Below are positions 1 through 8,034 of a stretch of DNA of 64,000 nucleotides, piece by piece (within the stretch, counting starts at the first letter, position 1; each line of letters opens with the position of its first letter). The stretch is from an uncultured Halomonas sp. GTDB taxonomy: Bacteria > Pseudomonadota > Gammaproteobacteria > Pseudomonadales > Halomonadaceae. The position numbers and the translations under genes were made by a program. The notes beneath the pieces are model-generated. The model was not told the DNA's origin. It saw only the letters and a program-made list of their open reading frames with translations, and searched no databases. The stretch covers positions 124,001 through 188,000 of the forward strand of contig NZ_CANMVL010000011.1 of assembly GCF_947501415.1 (NCBI RefSeq). Direction: 5' to 3'.

Positions 1-1
1 C

Positions 2-226
2 GAGGCAATGGACTTCCTGTGTCCGGTGCGGGTCGGCTCCACGGTCAATATCTTCACCCGCCTGGTGGAGATCGGCCATAGCTCCATCCGCATCGACGTC
101 GAGGTGTGGATCCGCCAACCCCATGAACGCAATCCCGATGAGCTCCACAAGGTGACCGAGGCTCGCTTCGTGATGGTGGCCATGGATGACAATGGGCGCA
201 TCCGCGCAGTACGTCGCGAGACCTGA
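2..226 (+). CDS. YciA-type acyl-CoA thioesterase, 3' end only
   Basis: This is the C-terminal 74 residues of a hotdog-fold acyl-CoA thioesterase; the reading frame is open at the left window edge, so the start lies outside. The visible part contains the family-like stretches MDFLCPVRVGS, SSIRIDVEVW and VTEARFVMVAMD, ending in a basic RRET tail, as in YciA/BACH proteins that hydrolyse acyl-CoA to free acid and CoA in the cytoplasm. The gene is followed within 30 bp by a strong hairpin terminator, so it ends its transcription unit. The family call rests on resemblance of the second half only. Confidence 0.75.
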   Translation, partial: EAMDFLCPVRVGSTVNIFTRLVEIGHSSIRIDVEVWIRQPHERNPDELHKVTEARFVMVAMDDNGRIRAVRRET

Positions 227-247
227 TCGCTGATCGCTTCTACCAAA

Positions 248-287
248 GCAGAGCGGGGGCGCTACTCGGCGCCCCCGCTCTGCTTTT
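248..287 (+). terminator. Rho-independent terminator after the thioesterase gene
   Basis: Perfect 14-bp inverted repeat (248-261 with 270-283, stem GCAGAGCGGGGGCG, 8-nt loop) followed by TTTT at 284-287. It ends the rightward thioesterase transcript. The leftward TRAP gene ends at 380, so it may also stop that transcript, although the A-run on that side is weak. Confidence 0.85.
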
Positions 288-379
288 CAAACACCCCCGG
301 CCGATAGCCGCCGTTTCATGCCGGTTCAGTGGCATACGGCGGGAGCCGTGGCCTATCTGCCTCGCGAGGCATCATGCCC

Positions 380-1468
380 TCAGGACTGCACCGCCTCACG
401 CGCCTTGAGGTAGGCAAATTCGCCGGCATCGTTGGACGCCCGCACCAGCTTCTGGAAGGCGACGTAGGAGTCATGGACCTTCTTCGAGTCCGGATCGCTC
501 TCGACCTGCTCGGCGATCACCTCCTGGGAGGAGTCGTAGAGCGCCTTCATCACATCCTCGGGGAAGATGCGCAGCTTGACACCATGCTCGTTGACCAGAG
601 TATCCAGGGCCTGGGCGTTGCGGAAGGTAAACTCGCTGACCATCGCCAGGTTGGCCGCCCGAGCCGCCTCGGTCACCACCGCCTTGAGGTCATCGGGCAG
701 GGCATTCCAGGCCTCCAGGTTGACGGTTCCCTCGAGGATCGCACTGGGCTCGTTCCAGGCCGAGGTGTAGTAGTAGTCGGCCACCTGGTGAAGACCGAAG
801 GCCAGGTCGTTGTAGGGGCTGACCCAGTCGGCGGCATCCAGCACCCCGGTCTGCATGGAGGTGAAGATCTCCGAGCCCGGCATGGTGACGGTGGTGACAC
901 CGATACGGTTCATCGCCTCACCGGCCAGGCCGGGCAGACGCAGCTTGAGCCCCTGCAGGTCCTCCAGGGAGTTGATCTCCTTCTTGAACCAGCCTCCGGG
1001 CTGGGTGGTGGTATTGCCCACCGGGAAGGGCTTGAGATTGTGCTTGGCATAGATCTCGTCCCACAGCTCCTGACCGCCGCCATAATAGAGCCAGGCGTTG
1101 GTTTCCTGAGTCGTCATGCCGAAAGGCACGGCGGTAAAGAACTGTGACGCCGCTACCTTGCCACGCCAGTAGTAGGAGGCGGAGTGGCCCATCTCAGCAG
1201 TACCGGCGGCCACGGCATCGAACACTTCAAGTGCCGGTACCAGCTCACCGGCACCATGCACGCGAATACGCATGCGACCGCCGGAGAGTGTCTCGATGCG
1301 CTTGGCGAACTCGCTGGCACCGGTACCCAGGGCCGGGAAGTTCTTGGGCCAGGAGGTGACCATGTTCCAGGTGATGGTCTCCTGGGCCTTGGCGGTGGAG
1401 ACGAAGGGGGCAGCGACCACACCGGCGGCGCCGGCACCCAGGGTGGTCAAGAACTTGCGACGTTGCAT
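380..1468 (-). CDS. TRAP transporter substrate-binding protein, TakP-like (Tat-exported)
   Basis: Periplasmic solute-binding protein of the DctP/TakP group, 362 aa. The N-terminus carries a twin-arginine signal (MQRRKFLTTLGAG, then a small-residue core ending in AKA), so export in folded form is expected. The mature part resembles 2-oxoacid-binding TakP: TSWPKNFP near the start, GAGELVPALEVFDAV, GHSASYYWRGK, and the conserved PGGWFKKEINSLEDLQG and DAADWVSPYNDLAFG regions. The start ATG has GGAG upstream. No dctQ or dctM gene lies beside it, so it is an orphan that must borrow a permease or have one beyond the window. The ligand (probably a small carboxylate or 2-oxoacid) is inferred. Confidence 0.9.
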   Translation of the reverse strand: MQRRKFLTTLGAGAAGVVAAPFVSTAKAQETITWNMVTSWPKNFPALGTGASEFAKRIETLSGGRMRIRVHGAGELVPALEVFDAVAAGTAEMGHSASYYWRGKVAASQFFTAVPFGMTTQETNAWLYYGGGQELWDEIYAKHNLKPFPVGNTTTQPGGWFKKEINSLEDLQGLKLRLPGLAGEAMNRIGVTTVTMPGSEIFTSMQTGVLDAADWVSPYNDLAFGLHQVADYYYTSAWNEPSAILEGTVNLEAWNALPDDLKAVVTEAARAANLAMVSEFTFRNAQALDTLVNEHGVKLRIFPEDVMKALYDSSQEVIAEQVESDPDSKKVHDSYVAFQKLVRASNDAGEFAYLKAREAVQS

Positions 1469-1612
1469 TCAGGCATCACTCCGTACGGATTATTATGCGA
1501 GTGCCGCGCCTGTCGCGCGGCTGTGTCCGCCTGGCAGTATGCTCCAGACGTGAACAGACCCACAAGCCACCAGCTGCCGTGAACGTCAACGGAAACTCAG
1601 GCACCCTGAATG

Positions 1613-3814
1613 TCACAGTGGTGTCAGCTTGGCGAAGCCCAGCACCAGCCACTTGTCCCCCTCCCCCGCGAAGCTGACCTGCACCCGCGCCCGGGGACCC
1701 TCGCCCTCGGCATTGAGGATCACCCCCTCACCGAATACCGGATGACTGACCCGCTGCCCGAGGGAGAGCGAGGGCAGGTCATCACCACCGTTGACCTCGC
1801 TCTGGCGCAGCCCGGTGGGGCGCGACGTGGTGACGGGTCGCGATACCTGGCCGCGCAGCCGCACCTCCTCGAGATACTCCTCGGGAATCTCACGCAGAAA
1901 GCGCGAGGCGCGCTGGAAGGTCTCCTTCCCGTGCAGCCGGCGAATCTCGGCATGGGTCAGATAGAGCTTGCGCATGGCGCGGGTCAGGCCCACATAACAG
2001 AGGCGACGCTCCTCCTCCAGGCGGCCCGGGTCCTCCGCCGACATGCGGTGGGGAAAGAGCCCCTCCTCCACCCCGGCGATAAACACCACCGGGAACTCGA
2101 GACCCTTGGCAGAGTGCAGGGTCATGAGCTGAACGCTATCCTCGAACTCGTCGGCCTCATGCTCGCCGGCGTTGAGCGCCGCCTCGGAGAGGAAGGCCTC
2201 CAGCGCCGTGGCACCCTCGCCAGCCTCCGGTGTATCGAAGGCGTCACCCTGGGTGAAGGCCCTGGCCGCGGTGACCAGCTCCTCGAGGTTCTCGACCCGC
2301 GCCTGCCCCTTCTCTCCCCTTTCATTGCGATGGTGCTCGAGTAGCCCGGTACGCGCAATCACATGGTCGATGATCTCGTGGAGCGCGAGGCCGGCGCCAT
2401 CGTTGTCCAGAGTATCGATCAGATCGGCGAAGGCCTGCAGGGCAGTGCCGGCACGCCCCTTGAGGGCGCCGTCGGCCAGACCATCATGGAGCGCCTGCCA
2501 TAGCGAGACGCTCCCCTCGCGGGCACGCTGGCGCAGCAGTTCCACGGTTCGCGTGCCGATGCCCCGGGCCGGCACATTGATCACCCGCTCCAGGGAGGCA
2601 TCATCATCGCGATTGAGCAGCAGTCGCAGGTAGGCCAGGGCGTTCTTGATCTCCAGGCGCTCGTAGAAACGATGACCGCCATAGATACGATAGGGCACGC
2701 CCTGGCGGATCAGGGTCTCCTCAATCACCCGCGACTGGGCATTGGAGCGATAGAGAATGGCGATCTCGCGGCGATTGACACCCTCCTCGACCCGTTCGCG
2801 CAACGTATCGACGATAAAGCGCGCCTCATCGAGGTCATTGAAGCCGCTGTAGACCGAGATCGGTTCGCCGCGCTCGCCGGCGGTCCATAGCGTCTTGCCC
2901 ATGCGCTCGGCATTGTGGCTGATCAGTGCGTTGGCGGCCTCAAGGATGGCACTGGTGGAACGGTAGTTCTGCTCCAGGCGCACCGTCTTCGTCTGCGGGA
3001 ACTCGCGCTCGAAGCGGCGGATGTTCTCCACACGAGCGCCACGCCAGCCATAGATCGACTGATCATCGTCACCCACCACGGTCATCGGGGTGGTCATGCC
3101 GGTCAGCAGCTTGAGCCAGGCGTACTGCAGGGTATTGGTGTCCTGGAACTCGTCCACCAGCACATGGGCGAAGCGCTGCTGGTAGTGGGCCAGCAGCGCC
3201 GGGTTGTCACGCAGCAGCTCAAGGCTACGCAGCAGCAGCTCGCCGAAGTCGACCAGGCCGCCACGCTCGCAGGTCAGCTGATAGCGATCAAAGAGCTCGA
3301 CCATCTGGCCCAGGTAGGCATCGCCATGCACATTGACCTGATGGGGGCGAAGCCCCTCCTCCTTGCAGCCGGAGATGAACGACTGCACCTGACGAGGCGG
3401 GAAGCGCTCGTCATCGATGTCGTTTTCCTTGATCAGTCGCTTGATCAGACGCAGCTGGTCATCGCTGTCGATGATCTGGAAATGCTGGGGCAGGCGAGCG
3501 TCCTGCCAGTGGGTGCGCAGCAGGCGATGGGCGATGGAGTGGAAGGTGCCGACCCAGACATGGCGCAGTGACGTGCCTACCAACGCCTCCAGGCGCGTGC
3601 GCATCTCGCGGGCCGCCTTGTTGGTAAAGGTCACGGCCAGCACCGCATAGGGAGAGAGCCCCTCGGCCTGCATCAGCCAGGCGATGCGTTGCACCAGCAC
3701 CCGGGTCTTGCCGGAGCCGGCCCCGGCCAGCACCAGCATATTGCCCTGGGGGGCGCTGACTGCCTCGCGCTGGGCGGCATTCAGGTGGTCGAGGATCGCC
3801 GTGACGTCGTCCAT
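1613..3814 (-). CDS. uvrD: DNA helicase II UvrD
   Basis: Superfamily 1A 3'-to-5' DNA helicase of nucleotide excision repair and methyl-directed mismatch repair; 733 aa, close to the usual ~720. Walker A GAGSGKT is at residues 31-37, motif II VDEFQDTN near 220, GDDDQSIYGWRGA near 250, LEQNYRST near 285, and the C-terminal LMTLHSAKGLEFP and EERRLCYVGLTRA motifs near 565-605. The C-terminal tail (LGQRVSHPVFGEG... WLVLGFAKL) is the Tudor-like UvrD tail that distinguishes UvrD from Rep. It stands alone, with a heptamer repeat array directly upstream; the ribosome-binding site is weak. Confidence 0.97.
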   Translation of the reverse strand: MDDVTAILDHLNAAQREAVSAPQGNMLVLAGAGSGKTRVLVQRIAWLMQAEGLSPYAVLAVTFTNKAAREMRTRLEALVGTSLRHVWVGTFHSIAHRLLRTHWQDARLPQHFQIIDSDDQLRLIKRLIKENDIDDERFPPRQVQSFISGCKEEGLRPHQVNVHGDAYLGQMVELFDRYQLTCERGGLVDFGELLLRSLELLRDNPALLAHYQQRFAHVLVDEFQDTNTLQYAWLKLLTGMTTPMTVVGDDDQSIYGWRGARVENIRRFEREFPQTKTVRLEQNYRSTSAILEAANALISHNAERMGKTLWTAGERGEPISVYSGFNDLDEARFIVDTLRERVEEGVNRREIAILYRSNAQSRVIEETLIRQGVPYRIYGGHRFYERLEIKNALAYLRLLLNRDDDASLERVINVPARGIGTRTVELLRQRAREGSVSLWQALHDGLADGALKGRAGTALQAFADLIDTLDNDGAGLALHEIIDHVIARTGLLEHHRNERGEKGQARVENLEELVTAARAFTQGDAFDTPEAGEGATALEAFLSEAALNAGEHEADEFEDSVQLMTLHSAKGLEFPVVFIAGVEEGLFPHRMSAEDPGRLEEERRLCYVGLTRAMRKLYLTHAEIRRLHGKETFQRASRFLREIPEEYLEEVRLRGQVSRPVTTSRPTGLRQSEVNGGDDLPSLSLGQRVSHPVFGEGVILNAEGEGPRARVQVSFAGEGDKWLVLGFAKLTPL

Positions 3815-3861
3815 GGGAAGGCATCGCTGCTCGGAAAATGGGCGAACAGCTTAGCATAGCC

Positions 3862-3924
3862 GCAAGGGGCAAGGGACAAGGGGCAAGGGGCAAGGGGCAA
3901 GGGCAAGGGCAAGGGCAAGGGCAA
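3862..3924. repeat. GGGGCAA / GGGCAA short tandem repeat block
   Basis: A run of imperfect units of about 6-8 bp (CAAGGGG, then CAAGGG) fills the stretch between the uvrD start and the next heptamer array. It shares the CAAGGGG motif with the array at 61307-61350, suggesting a common repeat family in this genome. It is purine-rich on the plus strand and contains no credible gene. Confidence 0.9.
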
Positions 3925-4011
<87 letters not shown>

Positions 4012-4081
4012 AGGATATCAACGCCAAGCCTAGCGGCAAGGGAGGCTTACAGCTTAAAGCTCCTGTGCCGGCGCAGCCGGC

Positions 4082-4945
4082 TCAGGGCTTGCCGTCCTGC
4101 TCCGGAAAACGCAGCGGTGTCAGACTCTTCTTCACTTCACGTAGCTGCTCGGCAAGCTTGGGACCGCGGGTCTTGGCCACGCCCACGGCCAGCACATCGA
4201 CCAGCACCAGATGGGCGATGCGCGAGCTCATGGGCGTGTAGATCTCGGTGTCCTCATGAACGTCGATATAGAGCGGCAGGGTCACCTCCTCGGCCAGTGG
4301 AGAACCGTCGGGGCACAGCCCGATCACCGTGGCACCAGCCTCCCGTGCCAGGCGCACGCTGGCCACCAGCGCCCGGGTGCGGCCGGTCTGGGAGATTGCC
4401 ACCACCACGTCCCCCTCCTTGAGGGTCACCGCCGACATGTTCTGCATATGCGGGTCGGCATAGGCGGCGGTGGAGATCTGCAGGCGGAAGAACTTGTGCT
4501 GGGCATCGAAGGCCACCGCGCCGGAGGCCCCGAAGCCGTAGAACTCGACCCGATTGGCCATGGCCAGGGCATTGATCGCCTTGCTCAGCGCCTCGTTGTC
4601 GAGACGGTCACGCACCGACAGCAGGGTGCCCACGGTGGAGTCGAAGATGCTGTGGGAAAACTCCGCCACCGAATCACTGTCGTTCATCGAGAACTGGGCG
4701 AACTGGCTGCCGGTCGCCAGCATCTGCGCCAACTTGAGCTTGAAGTCCTGGAAGCCGTTGCAGCCCAACGCCCGGCAGAAGCGCACCACCGTCGGTTCGC
4801 TGACCTTGGCTTCGGTCGCCAGGTCGACGATTCGCATATGGATCACTTCCTCGGGGTTGCGCAACACAAAGCGCGCCACCTTCTGCTCGGAGCGGCGGAA
4901 GTGCTCCATGCGGTGTCTCATCTCATCGAACAGGGCACGACTCAC
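4082..4945 (-). CDS. hexR: RpiR-family regulator, HexR-like (HTH + SIS)
   Basis: Transcriptional regulator of the RpiR family, 287 aa from the chosen GTG start at 4945. That start has AAGGAG six bases upstream; a TTG further upstream (4972) lacks such support. Residues ~1-77 form the helix-turn-helix domain (SEPTVVRFCRALGCNGFQDF) and ~115-250 the sugar-isomerase (SIS) domain that binds a phosphosugar (VEFYGFGASGAVAFD, VVVAISQTGRTRALV, EDTEIYTPMSSR). The pattern and length match HexR, which controls Entner-Doudoroff and central carbon genes in response to 2-keto-3-deoxy-6-phosphogluconate. No such sugar genes are adjacent here, so the HexR assignment rests on sequence style alone. Confidence 0.85.
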   Translation of the reverse strand: MSRALFDEMRHRMEHFRRSEQKVARFVLRNPEEVIHMRIVDLATEAKVSEPTVVRFCRALGCNGFQDFKLKLAQMLATGSQFAQFSMNDSDSVAEFSHSIFDSTVGTLLSVRDRLDNEALSKAINALAMANRVEFYGFGASGAVAFDAQHKFFRLQISTAAYADPHMQNMSAVTLKEGDVVVAISQTGRTRALVASVRLAREAGATVIGLCPDGSPLAEEVTLPLYIDVHEDTEIYTPMSSRIAHLVLVDVLAVGVAKTRGPKLAEQLREVKKSLTPLRFPEQDGKP

Positions 4946-4987
4946 ACGGAACTCCTTGGCTGGCCACCGCAATGCGATGACGAACGA

Positions 4988-5011
4988 TCATGGTATCTGA
5001 CTCATGGTATC
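4988..5011. promoter_or_regulatory. Direct repeat upstream of hexR, possible operator
   Basis: The decamer TCATGGTATC occurs twice (4988-4997 and 5002-5011), 14 bp apart, about 45-65 bp upstream of the hexR start. The spacing and position would suit a regulator or RNA polymerase contact, possibly autoregulation. No known consensus is matched convincingly. Confidence 0.35.
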
Positions 5012-5173
5012 CAACTACAGTATGCCCGAAGGCGGGGCCATATGGGCAGTGCGCCTCCGCCCGGAGAGCGTTGAGGCAGCGTCATGAGAAAAAGACTCAC
5101 GCCGTCATCATTCTGTCAAGTGATGTATAGTAACAAATGCAGTGTCGCGTAGCGTCCAAGGAGAGAGTCAATC

Positions 5174-5389
5174 ATGCACAAGACCGAACGGTTAACCTCC
5201 CTGAAGAGTGAACTTCTCGACATCTTCATGAGCATGGAAGTCCATGAGCACGAAGAGCGCACCCGCACCGCCGCCCAGCGTCACCTGCGCGCCCGGCGTG
5301 GCATCGAGCTCCACAGCGAGTTCAAGCAGCTGGCTCGGGAGATCGCCGAGTTGCCAGAAGCCGAGCTCACCGAAGACGCCATGCACTGA
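5174..5389 (+). CDS. Small charged protein of unknown function
   Basis: A 71-residue, highly charged, mostly helical protein (MHKTERLTSLKSELLDIFMSM..., then HEHEERTRTAAQRHLRARRGIELHSEFKQLAREIAEL). It has a good ribosome-binding site (AAGGAGAGAG) and its own intergenic space, and it ends just before a hairpin terminator, so it looks like a real monocistronic gene. There is no signal peptide or membrane segment. The arginine-rich middle recalls small proteins of the PA3496 type, but the similarity is too weak to name a function. Confidence 0.7.
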   Translation: MHKTERLTSLKSELLDIFMSMEVHEHEERTRTAAQRHLRARRGIELHSEFKQLAREIAELPEAELTEDAMH

Positions 5390-5408
5390 CGTCACACCAC
5401 GATATGCA

Positions 5409-5434
5409 ACGAGCCCCGCCAAGGCGGGGCTCGT
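5409..5434 (+). terminator. Hairpin between convergent genes
   Basis: Perfect 12-bp inverted repeat (5409-5420 with 5423-5434, ACGAGCCCCGCC, 2-nt loop) between the convergent small ORF and the sodium symporter gene. It has no clear U-run on either side, so it may work as a bidirectional transcript end or as a protective 3' hairpin. Confidence 0.6.
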
Positions 5435-5470
5435 CAGGGCTTGAAGCCAGTGCCGTGATGGTCGGCGAGC

Positions 5471-6814
5471 CTAGACCAGGCCGTAGACGAACACCACGAC
5501 CACCCCGATCGGTGCCACCACACGAGACACCACCTGCCACACCTGGGCCTGACCGGCCGAGAGCCCCAGCTCGTTGATCACGCTGTCGCGGTCGAGACGC
5601 CAGGCCACGAACAGGATCGCGCCCAGGCCGGTCAGCGGCAACATGAACTTGCTGGTAAGGGTATCCAGGAAGTCGAAGACGTTCAGCCCCAGGATCAGGA
5701 ACTCGTCCCAGACGTTGAACGACATCAGCGCCGCAATACCCAGTACCCAGACCGCCACACCGGCCACCAGGGTAGCCGCGACGCGAGATAGCGGCGTACG
5801 CTCCTCGAGCAGCTCCACCGTCGGCTCCAGCAGCGAGATCGCCGAGGTCAGGGCGGCGAAGGTCAGCAGCAGGAAGAACGCCAGGCCGAGGATGGTACCC
5901 CATGCCATGTTGCCGAAGGCCAGCGGCAGGGTAACGAAGATCAGCCCCGGCCCCTCGCCCGGGCTCAGGCCATTGGCGAAGACGATGGGGAAGATCGCCA
6001 TGCCGGCCAGCAGCGCGATGGCGGTATCCAGAATGATCACCGTGCGTGCCGTGCTGATCAGGCTGACGTCCTCACCCAGATAGGAGCCGTAGGCCAGCAT
6101 GATGCCCATGCCCAGCGACAGGGTGAAGAAGGCCTGCCCCATGGCGGCCAGCACTACCTCACCGTTGATGGCGCTCCAGTCGGGGCTGAACATGAAGGCC
6201 ATGGCCTCACCGAAGTGACCGGTGGTCATGCCATAGATCACCAGCACCACCATCAGGATGACCAGTGCCGGCATCAGGGTCTTGACGGCACCCTCCAGGC
6301 CCTTGGTCACGCCGCGAGCCACGATAAAGATCACCAGCGCCATGAAGGCGGTATGCCACAGGGTCAAGGCGGTGGCATTACCCAGCAGGCCACTGAAGAT
6401 GGCGCCGACACCATCGGAGTCCATGCCCGTGAACTTGCCGGTGACCGAGCCCAGGGTATAGAAGAGCGACCAGCCACCGATCACGCTGTAGAAGGAAAGA
6501 ATCAGGAAGGCACCCAGAACGCCACTGACCCCGACCAGTGCCCAGGCCGGCAGACGACCGCTCTGACGAGCCAGGTCGAGCATCGAGTTGATCGGGTTCT
6601 TCTGGCCACGGCGGCCGATCAGCCATTCGGCGACCAGGATCGGCAAGCCGACCAGGGCCACACAGGCCAGATAGATGAGCACGAAGGCCGCGCCCCCGCT
6701 GTCCCCTACCATATAGGAGAAGCGCCAGATATTGCCCAGCCCCACCGCCGAACCGGTGGCTGCCAGGATAAAGGCCATCTTCGATGACCACTGTGCATGG
6801 GAGAGTTTGGACAT
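5471..6814 (-). CDS. Sodium-dependent transporter, NSS/SNF family
   Basis: Inner-membrane Na+-coupled symporter of the neurotransmitter:sodium symporter family, 447 aa with about 11-12 hydrophobic segments. The diagnostic N-terminal signature AATGSAVGLGNIWRFSYMVGDSGGAAF spans TM1, the sodium and substrate site; it reads FSYM where many members have FPY. The segments GQAFFTLSLGMGIMLAYGSY (TM6-7 region) and FAALTSAISLLEPTVE also fit the family. Bacterial members move amino acids such as leucine, tyrosine or tryptophan; the substrate here cannot be told. It is monocistronic with a long upstream region carrying palindromes, consistent with individual regulation. Confidence 0.93.
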   Translation of the reverse strand: MSKLSHAQWSSKMAFILAATGSAVGLGNIWRFSYMVGDSGGAAFVLIYLACVALVGLPILVAEWLIGRRGQKNPINSMLDLARQSGRLPAWALVGVSGVLGAFLILSFYSVIGGWSLFYTLGSVTGKFTGMDSDGVGAIFSGLLGNATALTLWHTAFMALVIFIVARGVTKGLEGAVKTLMPALVILMVVLVIYGMTTGHFGEAMAFMFSPDWSAINGEVVLAAMGQAFFTLSLGMGIMLAYGSYLGEDVSLISTARTVIILDTAIALLAGMAIFPIVFANGLSPGEGPGLIFVTLPLAFGNMAWGTILGLAFFLLLTFAALTSAISLLEPTVELLEERTPLSRVAATLVAGVAVWVLGIAALMSFNVWDEFLILGLNVFDFLDTLTSKFMLPLTGLGAILFVAWRLDRDSVINELGLSAGQAQVWQVVSRVVAPIGVVVVFVYGLV

Positions 6815-7161
6815 GTTTCACCCTGTATGTACGTGTCGCCAGCGACCGATCCGGTGCGTTGGCGGCTTGTGCTTGTCATTGCCACGTCCAGAGCGTCATG
6901 GATTACATGACACCGTCCAGAGCATGACAGGATCCGGGCAGGATCACTGCCGTTGCGCTTCACGATCGTCGGCGGGTGGCCATTGACCGAAGAGCGCAGG
7001 AGCGCAGGACCATCGCAAGATCGACGCAGGTTCGGCGCCAAATCCAGTCAGAATCCGGGGGTATGAGCGCTCCGGACCATAAAACTATCCGATCAAACAC
7101 TCGATGGCCAGCGTCTTCTGTGGTTTGGCACTTGCTCTTTAGGAGCAGGTGGAAGCAGGCA
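6815..7161. other. Intergenic region upstream of the symporter
   Basis: A 347-bp gene-free stretch. It holds the palindrome GTCATG-N5-CATGAC at 6895-6911, a 10-bp direct repeat CGTCCAGAGC at 6885-6894 and 6913-6922, and another GCATGAC at 6922-6928. These cluster about 70-115 bp upstream of the symporter start and look like a regulator site. The remainder toward 7161 (downstream of the DUF72 gene) shows nothing recognisable. Confidence 0.5.
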
Positions 7162-8034
7162 TCAACTCCCGAACAGGCTGGTCTGGGCCTCGCCGGGGAA
7201 GGCCGGCAAGGGAGGCAGGGCCAGTCGCTCTGCCAGGCGGTCGTGGAGGCGCCGCGCCAGCTGGGGTGCCTGCCGGTTGTCCGGTGTATGCACCATCAGA
7301 TAAGGGGTTTTCCCCTGTTTTATCCACAGGGCAAGGCGATCGATCCAGGCGGCGAAGTAATGTTCATTGATGGTCGAGTCGTGATGACCGATATAGCGCA
7401 CCAGGGGTCGGGCTCCCGTGGAAAGCACGTGTAATGGGCGTTTCGGCTTCTCGCGCTGCGCCTGTTGCAGGCCGGGATGCTCACCGGCCGGGGTGGCGAA
7501 GAGGGGTCGCACATCGAGCATCACCCGATCCACGCCGCGAGTTATCAACATCCTGTTGAAATGGCGCTCGACGCTCCCCTTGTGGAAAAAATCAGTGTGA
7601 CGCACCTCTACCGCACAGGGAGTGCCGGCCGGCCAGCGTGCTAGCAGCGCCTCGAGACGAGGCAGTTCATCGCCACCGAAATCTCGAGGAAGCTGGACCA
7701 TCAACGGGCCCAGGCGGCCGTGCAGCGGTTCGAGTGCCGTGAGGAAGGCATCGAGTTCGGCTTCGATACCCACCAGACGACGCTCATGGGTCAGGGCAGC
7801 GGGCAACTTGAAGCAGAAACGAAAGCCCGGGGGTGCCTGACGGGCCCAGGACGCCACGATGTCGGCGCGTGGCGCGCCGCTGTAGAAGGTGGTGTTGCCC
7901 TCCACACAGGTGAAGACCCGGGCATACTCCTCGAGTCCACCGCCATGAGGAGGATAGAGTCCGCCGCGCCAGTCGGGATTGGCCCACATGGGCAGCCCCA
8001 GATGGAGCGGCGGTTCGGCACGCGGGGCCGTCAC
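7162..8034 (-). CDS. DUF72 (YecE-like) protein
   Basis: Cytoplasmic protein of the DUF72/YecE family, 290 aa, expected to fold as a TIM barrel. Typical parts are visible: the start region [19 protein letters not shown], the EGNTTFY motif near residue 46, [11 protein letters not shown] near 70, [11 protein letters not shown] near 110, [10 protein letters not shown] near 140 and YLMVHTPDN near 245. The biochemical function of the family is unknown. Its start overlaps the glmS stop by four bases, so it is translated from the glmU-glmS transcript. A perfect DnaA box (7320-7328) lies inside the coding sequence. Confidence 0.9.
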   Translation of the reverse strand: MTAPRAEPPLHLGLPMWANPDWRGGLYPPHGGGLEEYARVFTCVEGNTTFYSGAPRADIVASWARQAPPGFRFCFKLPAALTHERRLVGIEAELDAFLTALEPLHGRLGPLMVQLPRDFGGDELPRLEALLARWPAGTPCAVEVRHTDFFHKGSVERHFNRMLITRGVDRVMLDVRPLFATPAGEHPGLQQAQREKPKRPLHVLSTGARPLVRYIGHHDSTINEHYFAAWIDRLALWIKQGKTPYLMVHTPDNRQAPQLARRLHDRLAERLALPPLPAFPGEAQTSLFGS

